Shown here: piece after piece, positions 1-10,084 of the stretch | Layout: every line of letters starts with the position of its first letter | Position numbering within the stretch: the first letter of the stretch is position 1 | DNA from: Thermasporomyces composti | GTDB taxonomy: Bacteria; Actinomycetota; Actinomycetes; Propionibacteriales; Actinopolymorphaceae | Length of the DNA stretch: 64,000 bases | Reading direction: 5' to 3' | NCBI RefSeq assembly: GCF_003386795.1 | Contig: NZ_QTUC01000001.1 | Location: 4,030,001 to 4,094,000 of the forward strand | Program-made: the position numbers and the translations under genes | Notes under the pieces: generated by a model | The model's input: only the letters and a program-made list of their open reading frames with translations | Told to the model about the DNA's origin: nothing | Database searches by the model: none

Positions 1-520
1 GGAAGGGCGTGTAGGGGTAGGCGAGGTGGACCTCCAGGGTGTACTCGTCGATGATGCGGCTGCTCTCGTAGGGGGCGATGTAGGCGGCGGCGAGCGGTGA
101 CTTGGTGGCGGGGTCGCGCATGTGCTCGAGGTTGACTTGGAATGCCTCGGCGTTCCACGGTGTGCCGTCGCTGAACGTGACGCCCTTGCGCAGGTGGAAG
201 GTGTAGGTCGTGCCGTCGGGGGAGATGTCCCACGACTCGGCGAGGTAGGGAGCGATGTTGCCGTCCCTGTCGAGCGTGGTCACTGTGTCGTAGAGGATTC
301 GACCCAGCAATGCCTGTTGGGTCGCTGAGATCGCGTGGGCATCCAGGCAGCCCGGCTCAGCCGAGATGGACATACGCAACGTGCCGCCCTCGACGGGGCC
401 GCTCGCTGAGGCGGCGTTCGGGCCGGCGGCGACGGATCCTTGCTGACTCGCGCACGAGGTCAGCGCGGCCGCGAGGACGGCCGCGGAGACACCGGCCAGC
501 GTGGACCTGAGGGTGCGCAT
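1..520 (-). CDS. family-5 ABC importer solute-binding lipoprotein (N-terminal part, cut by window edge)
   Basis: The visible 173 residues form the N-terminus of an SBP_bac_5 (DppA/OppA-type) extracytoplasmic binding protein. A signal peptide ends in the lipobox LTSC, making Cys23 the lipidated residue. A Ser/Ala/Gly linker follows, then family hallmarks: GGTLRMSISAEPGCLD, LYDTVTTLDRDGNIAPYLAESW and the FHLRKGVTFSDGTPW motif. The start is the ATG complementary to 518-520, just before the hydrophobic core of the signal peptide. The C-terminal two thirds lie outside the window. The gene is 65 bases downstream of the DszC-like monooxygenase on the same strand, so it probably feeds that sulfur-scavenging pathway with an organosulfur or peptide-like substrate. 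The substrate cannot be read from this fragment. Confidence 0.85.
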   Translation of the reverse strand, partial: MRTLRSTLAGVSAAVLAAALTSCASQQGSVAAGPNAASASGPVEGGTLRMSISAEPGCLDAHAISATQQALLGRILYDTVTTLDRDGNIAPYLAESWDISPDGTTYTFHLRKGVTFSDGTPWNAEAFQVNLEHMRDPATKSPLAAAYIAPYESSRIIDEYTLEVHLAYPYTPF

Positions 521-585
521 GGGTGGGAGAGTCCTTGTCGTGTCTCGTTGCCAGGAGGGGAGGACCGTTTCACGGAAGGTGGGGC

Positions 586-1812
586 TCATCGGTAGGGAGA
601 GGGCGCGGGAACCGCGTCTTTGAGAACGAACGCCCCCAGCTCCTCCTCCTTGTAGGCGACGGGATCGTGCAGGCTGTGTGTGCGCACGTCGCGCCAGAAG
701 CGGTCGAGGCCGTACTTGGCTTGTGTCGAGCGCGCTCCGGTGAGGTCGAAGATGCGACTCGTCACCTCGAGCGCGACCTTGGTGGAGATGATCTTCGCAC
801 TGCAAATCAGCTCCGCCACTTCACCGCGCTCTCGGGCGGTGAGGTCCTCGCCACGGCTTTCCGCCCATTCGAGAGCGGCGACCGCCTGATCCTTGAGCGC
901 ACTCGCCGCCTGGACTCGTGCCGCTAGGTCGCCGGCCGTGCGGAGGAGGTGGAGGTCATCGACGGCCTTGTCGACAGCGGCGTGGTGCCAGGGCCGGGAG
1001 TACGTCCTGGTGTAGTCACGGGCGGCGAGGAGCGCGCCCTCGGCGATCCCGACGTAGAGGTTGACGAATGTGAGCTGGAAGCCGAACACCCCGATGGTCC
1101 GGTGAGGAGGCTGCTCGGCGGGGTCACGCGGCCAGGTGCCGACGATGTCGGACTCGGCGACGAAGTAGTCGCGAAACTCCAAGGGGCCGCTGGCCGAGAG
1201 CCGTACCCCGAGCAAGTCCCAGTCGTGGTGGATGACGGAACCGTCGTCACGCTGAGGGTCGAGGAGCGTTCGCAGCCGTACACCAGTGTCCCGCAGCGTG
1301 CCGCTGCCGAAGATGCGATCGGCGACCCTGGCACCGGTACTGAAGTTCTTGCGTCCGTTGAGCAGATAGCCGCCCTTGACCGGGCGCAAGTCCAGGTCGT
1401 CTTCCTGCGCGCTCCCGGTGCCGCCGAGGTACCACTGGTTGGTGAGGGTCTGCTCGGCGACCCAGGCACGTCGATCGGGGTCCTCGATGCGCGCGATGTG
1501 CCGGACACGCTGGTAGTGGTAGCCCAGCAGGGTGGCGGTGGAGGGGTCGACGTGTGCGATGCGTCGGACGACGCTGTAGATGGTGCGCAGCCCGCGGCCG
1601 GGACCACCGAGGCTGGCGTCGAGAGGGAGCAGAAGCAGGCCAGACTTGCGCAGCCGGCGCACTTCGTCGAACGGTGGCTGGTTCGCTCTGTCCCGCTCGA
1701 CGACATCGCGGGCAAGGTCGGCTTGCAGCGCCTCGACCGCCTCGTCAAGGTCGTCGACGGTGTCGGGTGTGCCCGGTGGCCAATGGGTGGGAATGATGGA
1801 GGCGTTGGACAT
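586..1812 (-). CDS. DszC/SfnB-like flavin-dependent monooxygenase (acyl-CoA dehydrogenase fold)
   Basis: This 408-residue protein has the acyl-CoA dehydrogenase fold but belongs to the FMNH2-dependent monooxygenase branch that includes DszC and SfnB. Features seen are the N-terminal helical domain (FDEVRRLRKSGLLLLPL), the middle beta domain (QWYLGGTGSAQEDDLDLRPV, NGRKNFSTGARVADRIF) and the C-terminal helices (LTGARSTQAKYGLDRFWRDVRTHSLHDPVAYK). It lacks the Glu base typical of true acyl-CoA dehydrogenases in this class. Such enzymes oxidise sulfones, sulfonates or thiophenes with reduced flavin from a partner reductase, here the reductase gene upstream at 2176-2691. The ATG at 1812 has GGAGG seven bases upstream. 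A Cys-containing leader ORF at 1981-2061 points to sulfur control. The exact substrate is inference. Confidence 0.82.
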   Translation of the reverse strand: MSNASIIPTHWPPGTPDTVDDLDEAVEALQADLARDVVERDRANQPPFDEVRRLRKSGLLLLPLDASLGGPGRGLRTIYSVVRRIAHVDPSTATLLGYHYQRVRHIARIEDPDRRAWVAEQTLTNQWYLGGTGSAQEDDLDLRPVKGGYLLNGRKNFSTGARVADRIFGSGTLRDTGVRLRTLLDPQRDDGSVIHHDWDLLGVRLSASGPLEFRDYFVAESDIVGTWPRDPAEQPPHRTIGVFGFQLTFVNLYVGIAEGALLAARDYTRTYSRPWHHAAVDKAVDDLHLLRTAGDLAARVQAASALKDQAVAALEWAESRGEDLTARERGEVAELICSAKIISTKVALEVTSRIFDLTGARSTQAKYGLDRFWRDVRTHSLHDPVAYKEEELGAFVLKDAVPAPSPYR

Positions 1813-1980
1813 GGTGGTCCTCCCTGGTGGCGGTCGCGGTGGATCGGCGTTGACGTCAGGCGAGGCGGATCGTGGACAGGTCGCTGAGTAGCGAGAAAGG
1901 GTGAGCGCCTACGTCGTCGTTGACGAGGTCAGCAGAGAGCGAGAAGCGGAACGACGGATCGCCCGATGGCACGCGAAGAA

Positions 1981-2061
1981 TCAGCGACAGAGCAGGCTCG
2001 CGACTCGCATCAGGTCGATTGCGCGTCGCGTGGTGAGTGCCGGATCCCGTGGCGTCGTCAC
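1981..2061 (-). CDS. short sulfur-responsive leader peptide (26 aa) ahead of the monooxygenase gene
   Basis: A GTG-initiated ORF ends in RRAIDLMRVASLLCR followed by TGA. Its end nearly matches that of the ORF at 2921-2995 ([15 protein letters not shown]). Very short ORFs ending in a VDLxRxxSxxCR-like motif are, as I recall, common ahead of sulfur and cysteine genes in actinobacteria and are annotated as putative leader peptides. The Cys codon is TGT, the less used codon in this GC-rich genome, immediately before Arg and the stop. Ribosome stalling when Cys-tRNA is low could couple cysteine supply to expression of the monooxygenase that starts 169 bases downstream. No strong Shine-Dalgarno sequence is seen. 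Confidence 0.7.
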   Translation of the reverse strand: MTTPRDPALTTRRAIDLMRVASLLCR

Positions 2062-2072
2062 GTTGTGAACTG

Positions 2073-2091
2073 TCCTATCTGAAAAGTAGGG
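2073..2091 (-). promoter_or_regulatory. candidate sulfur operator, copy 1 (imperfect inverted repeat)
   Basis: The minus strand reads CCCTAC-7 nt-ATAGGA, an imperfect inverted repeat 12 bases upstream of the leader ORF start at 2061. A related element with the same 7-nt spacer (CCCTAC-7 nt-GTGGGG) lies just upstream of the other leader ORF at 2998-3016. The shared sequence and position suggest one regulator or a shared promoter architecture for both units. No regulator gene is visible nearby. Confidence 0.45.
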
Positions 2092-2175
2092 ATTCAACCG
2101 AGGGTCCGCACTCTGAGACTGAGTTTCTTGTTCTGGACATCGTGCGGACGTCTGTCGCGACCTCGTCGATATTTG

Positions 2176-2691
2176 TCAGTGCCATGGCGCAGTCGTGGCG
2201 ACCGTCGTGTAGGACCCGGCGTGGTAGAGCAGGGGAGCGTGGTGGCGAGTGGAGGCGTCGAGGACCTCGGCAACGACCAAGTGGTGGTCACCGGTCTCGT
2301 GGCGTTGGAGGACTCGCCCGCGTAGGTGGCCGGGCACGTCAACGAGAATCGGCTCACCTGTCGCCAGCCTCGACCATCGTGTGGGCGCGGCGAAGCGGTC
2401 GATGCCGCTCGTCGCGAACCTCGCTGCAATGGCGTGTTGCTCGGCGTCCAGGAAGTTGACGACGAGGGTCTCGGCGCGGGCGATGGTTGGCCAGCTGGAT
2501 GCACTTGTGGAGAGCGCGAAGGACACCAGCGGTGGCTCGAGCGAGATCGAGGCGAGGGACGTGGCGGTGAAACCCGCCGGTCCGAAGCCGGCGTCGGCGG
2601 TGATCACCACGACCCCGGCAGCGTAGCGGCGAAAGACGGCGCGATACAGGTCAGGTGTGACAGTGCTGGTCAGCTCGACGGAGCTGGTCAT
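2176..2691 (-). CDS. flavin reductase (FMN-binding split-barrel, DIM6/NTAB family)
   Basis: This 171-residue protein matches the small flavin reductases that supply FMNH2 to two-component monooxygenases. Landmarks are YRAVFRRYAAGVVVITA at the start, GPAGFTATSLASISLEPPLVSF (flavin-binding region), FLDAEQHAIAARFA and the terminal HHLVVAEVLDA strand. The ATG at 2691 is chosen because GGAGGTG lies five to six bases upstream; a longer reading frame extends upstream but lacks family sequence. It lies upstream of the DszC-like monooxygenase on the same strand, separated by 364 bases that hold a second leader ORF, and is itself preceded by a leader ORF at 2921-2995. The natural reading is the reductase partner of that monooxygenase. 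Confidence 0.88.
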   Translation of the reverse strand: MTSSVELTSTVTPDLYRAVFRRYAAGVVVITADAGFGPAGFTATSLASISLEPPLVSFALSTSASSWPTIARAETLVVNFLDAEQHAIAARFATSGIDRFAAPTRWSRLATGEPILVDVPGHLRGRVLQRHETGDHHLVVAEVLDASTRHHAPLLYHAGSYTTVATTAPWH

Positions 2692-2908
2692 GCGGCACCT
2701 CCAGGCAGGCAGGAGACCTTCGTGGCGCGCCGGCGATGCGTGACAGAGGGCGCGACGAGGTCCGAGGAGAGCGGAAGCAGGCAGGCGGGGCAGCGTTGCC
2801 CACACGGTCACGTCGATGCGGGGACCTGGTTCGCCTGATCGGAGCTCACGTACGACTGCGGAGCTCAGGGGAGACTGCGGTCGCTGGACGCATGAGAAGA
2901 GACGGTGA

Positions 2909-4123
<1,215 letters not shown>

Positions 4124-4161
4124 GGCGACACTCGCGGGTGCCTTGTGTCACGCGCCTCATG

Positions 4162-4656
4162 TCACGAGCATGGCGGGCGGACCGCGGTCTCGTCCGCCGC
4201 AACGCGGGCGAGGAAGTGGTCGACGGCACGTTGGCTTCGGAGGACATGAACGTCCGCGTCGCGCGCGTGAACCTCGATCTGTCGCAGGACGTGCCGACCC
4301 CACCTGCGGCGGTACGTCCACAGCCAGTGCCAGAAGTCGGCACGTTCCCGCCCACGTCGTCGTGCCCGCCAGGCGCAAGTCAGGAGCGGAAAGTCGAGCA
4401 TGATCACCGTGTCGGCGGCGCGAAGTCGGACGTTGAGGACGTCGTACGGCCCGAGATCTCCGTCCATGATCCACGCGGGGCGCCGAGCCAGCTCACGCTG
4501 CGTGGCCGCCCACTCCTCGGGCGGTGTGGCGGTGAGGCCGGGACGCCAGAACACCGTGTCGAGCTCGATGACAGGCAGTCCGGTGAGCGTGCCCAAGCGG
4601 AGGGCGAGAGTCGACTTGCCCGCCGCGCCACGACCGACGATCACCACGCGCTTCAT
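4162..4656 (-). CDS. P-loop nucleoside/nucleotide kinase-like protein (FlaR/topology-modulation type)
   Basis: A 164-residue single-domain P-loop protein begins MKRVVIVGRGAAGKSTLALRL, a Walker A motif at residues 8-15. The ELDTVFWRPG segment follows, and a WIMDGDLGPYD segment matches the usual WI.DGNY block of the AAA_17/FlaR kinase-like group. An arginine-rich lid (RARRRGRERADFWHW) is also present. The ATG at 4656 is preferred; an in-frame GTG lies six codons upstream. Members are annotated as adenylate-kinase-like or DNA topology modulation proteins, but the substrate is unknown. It is convergent with the hydrolase gene. Confidence 0.75.
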   Translation of the reverse strand: MKRVVIVGRGAAGKSTLALRLGTLTGLPVIELDTVFWRPGLTATPPEEWAATQRELARRPAWIMDGDLGPYDVLNVRLRAADTVIMLDFPLLTCAWRARRRGRERADFWHWLWTYRRRWGRHVLRQIEVHARDADVHVLRSQRAVDHFLARVAADETAVRPPCS

Positions 4657-4734
4657 CGGACCCCATGCTCCCACTGGCGGGCCAGGACGTCGACGTCGGC
4701 GTCGTGGGGGTGGCGCCCTCTAGGCTCCCGAGTC

Positions 4735-5124
4735 ATGTTCTCCACGCCGCAGGTCAACATCTACTCCGCGGGCGTCGAGCGGTCGGTGGGCTTCTACCGG
4801 AGTCTCGGGTTCGAGGAGACCTTCCGAACGCCTCGCGAGGGCACACCGATCCATGTGGAGCTCAAACTCGACGGGTTCACGCTGGGCATCGCCGCGGTGA
4901 CGTCGGCCGTGGCCGACCACGGACTCGAGCTGGACTTGAGCAAGCCGGGCCGTGGCATGGAGATCGTGCTGTGGACCGATGACACGGACGCCGCCTTCAC
5001 CACGCTGGTGGCAGGCGGCGCCCGTGTGCTCTCCGAGCCGCACGATTGGCTGGGTCGCCTGCGGGTGGCGTGGGTCGCCGACCCGGATGGCAATCCCATC
5101 GAGCTCGTCGAGCGTCGGCGCTGA
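4735..5124 (+). CDS. VOC-family (glyoxalase/bleomycin-resistance fold) protein
   Basis: A 129-residue protein with the two beta-alpha-beta-beta-beta modules of the vicinal oxygen chelate superfamily. The first module is NIYSAGVERSVGFYRSLGF...PIHVELKLDGFTLGI. The second is MEIVLWTDDTDAAFTTLVAGGARVL...RVAWVADPDGNPIELVERRR, ending in the characteristic DPDGNPIELV. It is the right length for a single-domain VOC protein. Such proteins may be metal-dependent lyases, dioxygenases or drug-sequestering proteins; nothing here decides. It lies next to a drug-export operon on the other strand, so a role in drug binding is possible but unproven. Confidence 0.85.
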   Translation: MFSTPQVNIYSAGVERSVGFYRSLGFEETFRTPREGTPIHVELKLDGFTLGIAAVTSAVADHGLELDLSKPGRGMEIVLWTDDTDAAFTTLVAGGARVLSEPHDWLGRLRVAWVADPDGNPIELVERRR

Positions 5125-5144
5125 GAAGGCCGGTCGTCGATCGG

Positions 5145-5984
5145 TCACCTGCTCAGCTTTCGGAACGTGCGGACCGCCAAGGGCAGGAAGACCGCGGTGA
5201 TGAGCAGCGGCCACGCCACGGCCATGAGCAAGGCGTTCTCCTCGATCCAGGCGCCTCCCGTCGGGAGCGGGTTGCCGAACAGCTCGCGGATGGCGTTGGC
5301 CGTCGCGGAGACGGGGTTCCACATGGCGATCACGCCGAGCCAGTCCGGCATCAGGTGCGGTGGAGTGAAGACACTCGAGATCATCCCGAAGGGGAAGGCG
5401 AGCGCGAAGAGATTGCCGACGGTCTCGACGCTGCGGGCGACCAAGCCGAGGTACACGCCGACCCAGATCAACGAGAAGCGCAGCAGGAGCAGGAGACCGA
5501 ACGCCGCGATCGTGGCGAGGAGACCACCCTGCGAGCGCCAGCCGATGACGAGCGCGATGGCGGCCAGGATCACCAGATCGAGGCCCGCGTGCAGCACGTC
5601 GGAGACCCCGCGTCCGGTCACCACGGCCGAGTCGGCCATCGGCATCGAGCGGAACCGGTCGGTGACCCCCCGCTCCTTGTCGACCGCGACGGCCATGGCG
5701 GTGTTCATGAACCCGAAGGCCATCGTCATGGTGAACATGCCCGGCATGGCGTACGCCGTGTAGTCGGCGCCGCCTCCGATGTCCATCGCGCTGCCGAACA
5801 CGTAGACGAACAGCAGCACCGAGACGATGGGGAAGCCGAGCTGCCAGGCGATGAGCGACGGCTGCGCGACGAGGTGAGTGAGGTCGCGACGGACGATCGT
5901 CCAGCAGTCCACGACAGCCCACGAGGCACGGCGTCCCAGGCTGTCGGGTTCGGTGGTCGACGGATTGGCGGTCGATGTGGTCAC
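5145..5984 (-). CDS. ABC-2 type exporter permease, DrrB-like
   Basis: A 279-residue inner-membrane protein with about six hydrophobic segments and the ABC2_membrane/DrrB pattern: [20 protein letters not shown], the [20 protein letters not shown] segment and [15 protein letters not shown], the coupling-loop signature of daunorubicin-type exporters. [21 protein letters not shown] is the family C-terminal motif. The GTG start at 5984 overlaps the stop of the ATPase gene, so translation is coupled. Together they should make one drug or lipid exporter, probably controlled by the TetR-family protein encoded at 7279-8052. Confidence 0.9.
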   Translation of the reverse strand: MTTSTANPSTTEPDSLGRRASWAVVDCWTIVRRDLTHLVAQPSLIAWQLGFPIVSVLLFVYVFGSAMDIGGGADYTAYAMPGMFTMTMAFGFMNTAMAVAVDKERGVTDRFRSMPMADSAVVTGRGVSDVLHAGLDLVILAAIALVIGWRSQGGLLATIAAFGLLLLLRFSLIWVGVYLGLVARSVETVGNLFALAFPFGMISSVFTPPHLMPDWLGVIAMWNPVSATANAIRELFGNPLPTGGAWIEENALLMAVAWPLLITAVFLPLAVRTFRKLSR

Positions 5985-6979
5985 GCGCGTGCACCTTCCT
6001 GAGTGGCGGTTGCGGATGGCGACGTGTTCGGGTCGGCCTGGTGACCGGTGAGCTGGAGGAAGACCTCGTCGAGGGTCGGTCGGCGCAGACCCAGGTCTTG
6101 GACGTCGATGCCCGCCTCCTGCACACGGCGGGCGACCTCGGCGACGGCGTGGACCCGGTCGGTCGCGGGTGCGTGAACCCGCAGCTCGTCGCTGTCGACC
6201 TGGGGTTCGGCGCCATTGGAGACCTCCGCGAGCAGCTTGGCGGCGGCGGGCAGGTCGGCCGGGTCGGTGACGACGACCTCGATGCGGTCGCCTCCGATGG
6301 CGCGTTTGAGCCCGGCCGGGGTGTCCTCGATGACGGTCCGGCCGCGGTCGATCACGGCGATGCGGTCGGACAGCTTGTCAGCCTCGTCGAGGTAGTGGGT
6401 CGTCAAGAGGACCGTCGTGCCCTCGGCGGCGAGACGTCGGACCGCCTCCCACACCTCGATGCGACCCCGCGGGTCGAGACCGGTCGTCGGCTCGTCCAGG
6501 AACAGCACCTCTGGCGCCAGGATCATGCTGGACGCCAGGTCGAGGCGACGCCGCATGCCTCCGGAGAACGTCTTGGGGCGCGCGTCGGCGACGTCCTCCA
6601 GGTTGAACTGCCGCAACAGCTCTTCGGCGCGCTGCTTGGCTCGATGGGAGTCGAGGTGGAAGAGCCGGCCGAACATGACGAGGTTCTGCCTGGCGGTGAG
6701 GACCTCGTCGACGGCGGCGTTCTGCCCGGTGAGTCCGATCCGACGACGGACCTGACGGGGCTGCGCCGACACGTCGTACCCCGCGACCACGGCTCTCCCT
6801 GAGTCCATCCGGGTGAGGGTCGACAGGATCCGCACCGCTGTGGTCTTCCCTGCGCCGTTGGGGCCGAGGAGGCCGTAGACCGTGCCTCGCCGGACGGTCA
6901 GGTTGAGCCCGTCCAGCGCCTGGGTCTCGCCGTATCGCTTGGTGACACCCTCGGCTAGCACCGAGTAGTCCGAGTGCAT
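5981..6979 (-). CDS. ABC exporter ATP-binding protein, DrrA-like
   Basis: The 332-residue ATPase has Walker [10 protein letters not shown] near residue 40, the Q-loop, signature [12 protein letters not shown], Walker [18 protein letters not shown] and the H-loop [19 protein letters not shown]. The C-terminal extension ([12 protein letters not shown]) is typical of DrrA/CcmA-type ATPases of drug exporters. It is first in a two-gene operon with the DrrB-like permease. The start at 6979 lies 39 bases from a 40-bp perfect-armed palindrome at 7018-7057, the likely operator. Confidence 0.92.
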   Translation of the reverse strand: MHSDYSVLAEGVTKRYGETQALDGLNLTVRRGTVYGLLGPNGAGKTTAVRILSTLTRMDSGRAVVAGYDVSAQPRQVRRRIGLTGQNAAVDEVLTARQNLVMFGRLFHLDSHRAKQRAEELLRQFNLEDVADARPKTFSGGMRRRLDLASSMILAPEVLFLDEPTTGLDPRGRIEVWEAVRRLAAEGTTVLLTTHYLDEADKLSDRIAVIDRGRTVIEDTPAGLKRAIGGDRIEVVVTDPADLPAAAKLLAEVSNGAEPQVDSDELRVHAPATDRVHAVAEVARRVQEAGIDVQDLGLRRPTLDEVFLQLTGHQADPNTSPSATATQEGARA

Positions 6980-7017
6980 GAACCGTTGCCTTCTGTGTTG
7001 GGCATCTCAAGAGCGAC

Positions 7018-7057
7018 GTTTTCGTACACCGTACTACATAGTACGGTGTACGAAAAC
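7018..7057. promoter_or_regulatory. 40-bp palindromic operator upstream of the drrA-like gene
   Basis: The left arm GTTTTCGTACACCGTACTA (7018-7036) is matched perfectly by its reverse complement at 7039-7057, with a two-base centre. It is between the exporter operon (start 6979) and the divergent TetR-family gene (start 7279). TetR-family repressors bind such palindromes, so this is the likely site of autoregulation and exporter control. The 19-bp perfect arms exceed the usual 6-10 bp, so it may hold two overlapping sites or also act as an RNA hairpin. The rest of 7058-7278 shows no gene I can support. Confidence 0.8.
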
Positions 7058-7278
7058 CTTTCGCGGGAGGTCGAGGCTGATGGCACGGCCGGGCATTCCG
7101 GATGGACCGGGCATGAGACCTCCTGGCGGCGCCGAGCACCTCGGCAGGGCCTCGGCGGTCAGCAGGAGCCGCGGTCCCAGGTGCGTGCCGGTCGCGGTTG
7201 CGCAGGTCCCGCGCGTGGGCGTTGTGGTCCAGTTGCCCACGAGTCGTCGAAGGGTGGTGGCACTAGGATGAAGCCGCC

Positions 7279-8052
7279 ATGACGACCGCGCACAGTGGCA
7301 GCGGCGATCCGCGCCGGAGCCTTGAGCTGCTCTGGCGAGGACGGGAGCCCGCGGGCCGCGGACCGAGGCCCGGCTTGAGCCTGGAACGCATCGTCGGCGC
7401 GGCTGTGGAGCTCGCCGACAGGGAGGGCATCGCCGCCGTGTCGATGCGCAAGGTTGCGGCCGAGCTCGGCGTGGGCACCATGTCGCTGTACCACTACGTG
7501 CCAGGCAAGGGTGAGCTGCTCGACCTCATGCTCGACTACGTGGTCGAGGTACCCCAGGCGCCGAAGGGGAAGCGGCGTCAGACCTGGCGCGAGGTCCTGG
7601 AGACGATGGCGTGGCGTACGTGGCGTCTCTACCTCAGCCACCCGTGGTTGCTGCAGGTGAACCAGGCCCGTCCCGTCGTGGGACCCAAGGCGTTCGCCGC
7701 GCTCGAGTCGGTCGTCGCCGGGCTGGACGGGCTGAGCCTCACCGGGCAGGAGAAGATGGCGGCGATCGCGGCGGTCGAGAACTACGTGACTGGCGCCGCC
7801 CGCACGTACCTCATGCGGCAAGAGGCGAGCCAGCGGTCCACGATGACGGAGGAGGATTTCTGGGCGCTGCAGGCGCCCTACCTCTCTGAGGCGATGGCCG
7901 ATGGCGCGTGTCCCCATCTTGCGGCGCTGCCCGAGGATTCCTTCCAGCTCGTCCCTGAAGACGCATTCGAGTTCGGGCTCCAGGCTCTGCTGGACGGGTT
8001 GGCGGCGACGATCGAGCGACGGAAATCCGCTCCGAGGCGGAAGACAGGCTGA
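7279..8052 (+). CDS. TetR-family transcriptional regulator (TetR_C-type)
   Basis: A 257-residue regulator. After a basic 35-residue N-terminal extension comes the TetR_N helix-turn-helix: LSLERIVGAAVELADREGIA, VSMRKVAAELGVGTMSLYHY and VPGKGELLDLMLDYV. The C-terminal ligand-binding part (WREVLETMAWRTWRLYLSHPWLLQV, FEFGLQALLDGLAA) matches the tetracycline-repressor-like C-domain seen next to DrrAB or tetracycline-resistance genes. The ATG at 7279 is used; a nearby ATG at 7268 is out of frame. It is divergent from drrAB-like and convergent with the otrA-like gene, ten bases apart. The inducer is unknown; a polycyclic or ribosome-targeting drug would fit the neighbours. Confidence 0.88.
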   Translation: MTTAHSGSGDPRRSLELLWRGREPAGRGPRPGLSLERIVGAAVELADREGIAAVSMRKVAAELGVGTMSLYHYVPGKGELLDLMLDYVVEVPQAPKGKRRQTWREVLETMAWRTWRLYLSHPWLLQVNQARPVVGPKAFAALESVVAGLDGLSLTGQEKMAAIAAVENYVTGAARTYLMRQEASQRSTMTEEDFWALQAPYLSEAMADGACPHLAALPEDSFQLVPEDAFEFGLQALLDGLAATIERRKSAPRRKTG

Positions 8053-8062
8053 CCGGTCGGGC

Positions 8063-10084
8063 TCAGGTCCGTCGAACGTTCCGCAAGTACTCCTTGCGGT
8101 TGAGTGGGTTGTGGTCGGTGCGCGGCCGCACCGGGATCCGGCCGCGCACAGGCGCGTAGCGGTCGAAGCCGCTCTCCAGAATGCCCTCGCCGCGGGTGAG
8201 CCCTGGCAGCCTGCTCTGCAGCGCGCGCACCCGCGCCGCGGGTATGTCGCCCTCAAGCACCCAGGTCGTTCCGAGATCTCGTTGCGTCCGTGGCACCGCG
8301 TCGACCGTGGCGAGCGTCGGCAGAAGCGCTCCCACGGTGTCGGATGGGACCTCCAGGCGGAAGCGGTGGAGCGGCTCGAGGACGCCGGTGCCGGCGCGCC
8401 GCAACGCCGCCATGAGGACGAGTGGTGTCAGCGCGCGGAAGTCGTTCGCGGAGCTGGAGACTCTGGGGTCGAAGGTCACACCGCGTCGACCCTGACGGGC
8501 GGCGTACCCCGCGTGGGTCATGGTGACGAGGCAGTCGATCACCTCCCAGCCATAGAGCCCTTGGCGCAGCGTCTGGCGGACGGACTCCTCGACCGCCTTG
8601 AAGAACGCTGGCGGCATGGCGCCTGGCTCGACCTCCAAGCGGAACTGGATGCCGCTGCCGGTTGGTGCCGGCTCGACACGCAGGCCGACAGTGGCAAGGA
8701 ACGGGTTGGGCTCCGCCGTCGTGGGCGCAACGCTGTGGTGCGTACTGACCCGATGGGCGCCAAGGAACTCCACCGCCGCGCCGACACCGATCGGTCGTTC
8801 GACGCAGACCGTCGTGGTCTCGCGGAACTCGACGTCGATGCCGTAGTCGTCGGCGAGGGTCGCCTGGATGACCTCCTTCTGCACGTCACCGTAGAGAGAG
8901 ACGAGGAGCTCCTGGCGACCATCCTCCTGGCGCAGATTGATGAGGGGATCTTGCTCGGCGAGCTGGGACAGCGCGGCGTGTAGCCGACCTCGGTCGGCGG
9001 CTCGCCTCGGAACGATCACGGCCTCCAGGGAGGGTGGGGGGACGTACGGTCGTCGCGACCGATGACGGGTGGCTCCGATTCGGTCGCCGATCTGAACGTC
9101 GGCTAGGCCCCACACCTTCGCGATGCGTCCGGCCCGGACCAGTGGACTGGGCGACGCTGTACCGCGCTCGAAGACGCTGATCGACGTGACCTTGGCGTCC
9201 TTGTCTGGTCCGAAGCTGACGCGATCCCTGGTCCGGAGGGTTCCGGTGTGCATGCGGACGTACGCGATCTTCTCACCGCCCGCACCACGCTCGATCTTGA
9301 ACACCGTTCCCGACACCGGGCCGTCGGCGTCGCCGGTCGCGGCGGGCAACAGCTCGGTCATGGCCGACATGAGCTCGGCCACACCCGTGCCCGTGATCGC
9401 CGACCCGAAGAGCACCGGATACACGAGCCCTTGTCGACTGAGCGCGGCGAACGACGTTCGCAGTCGTGCGGTGGGAATGGTGGCGCCGTCGACGAAACGG
9501 GCGAGCATCTCCTCGTCATGGTCGGCGAGCACCTCGACCAGCCGAGTCGTGAACGTCGGATCGTCACCACGGTACGGCACGACGTGAGCGTCGCGGGTTC
9601 CGCTTCCGCGGACGAGGTTCACGGGGGCGGTCGAGGGCGACAGTTTCTCGGCGATCTCGCGGAGCACGGCGTCGTCTCGGGCGCCGGTGCGGTCGACCTT
9701 GTTGACGAACAGCAAGGTCGGGACGCCCAGCCGCCGCAGTGTCCGCATCAACACACGGGTTTGCGCCTGTACGCCCTCCACCGCCGACACCACCAGCACC
9801 GCGCCGTCGAGAACGTCTAGCACCCGTTCGACCTCGGCGATGAAGTCGGGATGCCCGGGGGTGTCGATGAGATTCACGAGGACGTCGTCGATGACGAACG
9901 ACACCACGGCGGACTTGATAGTGATGCCACGCTGGCGTTCCAACGCCAAGGTGTCCGTCTGGGTGTCTCCGTTGTCGACCCTGCCCAGCTCGTCGATGAC
10001 GCCGGCGGCGTAGAGCAGCCGCTCGGTCAGGCTCGTCTTACCGGCGTCGACATGGGCGAGGATCCCCACGTTCAGCGTGCGCAA
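8063..10084 (-). CDS. otrA: tetracycline resistance ribosomal protection protein, OtrA/Tet(M)-type translational GTPase
   Basis: A 673-residue EF-G-like GTPase. Its G1 motif AHVDAGKTSLTERLLYAAG (residues 10-17 hold the P-loop), switch GITIKSAVVSF, G3 DTPGHPDF and G4 VNKVDRTG are intact. The protein then follows the Tet(M)/OtrA pattern of domains II to V, ending in the GYEVIDC-like VIDCLVTMTHAGY block. It should bind the ribosome and eject tetracycline-type drugs. The start is TTG at 10084, nine bases after GGAGG; the nearby ATG at 10091 is out of frame. That GGAGG lies inside an upstream ORF (10038-10142) which overlaps the start, implying translational coupling. A repeat-rich leader is further upstream. 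Confidence 0.9.
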   Translation of the reverse strand: MRTLNVGILAHVDAGKTSLTERLLYAAGVIDELGRVDNGDTQTDTLALERQRGITIKSAVVSFVIDDVLVNLIDTPGHPDFIAEVERVLDVLDGAVLVVSAVEGVQAQTRVLMRTLRRLGVPTLLFVNKVDRTGARDDAVLREIAEKLSPSTAPVNLVRGSGTRDAHVVPYRGDDPTFTTRLVEVLADHDEEMLARFVDGATIPTARLRTSFAALSRQGLVYPVLFGSAITGTGVAELMSAMTELLPAATGDADGPVSGTVFKIERGAGGEKIAYVRMHTGTLRTRDRVSFGPDKDAKVTSISVFERGTASPSPLVRAGRIAKVWGLADVQIGDRIGATRHRSRRPYVPPPSLEAVIVPRRAADRGRLHAALSQLAEQDPLINLRQEDGRQELLVSLYGDVQKEVIQATLADDYGIDVEFRETTTVCVERPIGVGAAVEFLGAHRVSTHHSVAPTTAEPNPFLATVGLRVEPAPTGSGIQFRLEVEPGAMPPAFFKAVEESVRQTLRQGLYGWEVIDCLVTMTHAGYAARQGRRGVTFDPRVSSSANDFRALTPLVLMAALRRAGTGVLEPLHRFRLEVPSDTVGALLPTLATVDAVPRTQRDLGTTWVLEGDIPAARVRALQSRLPGLTRGEGILESGFDRYAPVRGRIPVRPRTDHNPLNRKEYLRNVRRT

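Noticed and set aside
949-1887. 312-residue open frame on the plus strand opposite the monooxygenase gene
   Set aside because: The minus strand encodes a clear acyl-CoA-dehydrogenase-fold protein; the opposite frame has no family motifs and arises from GC-rich codon bias.
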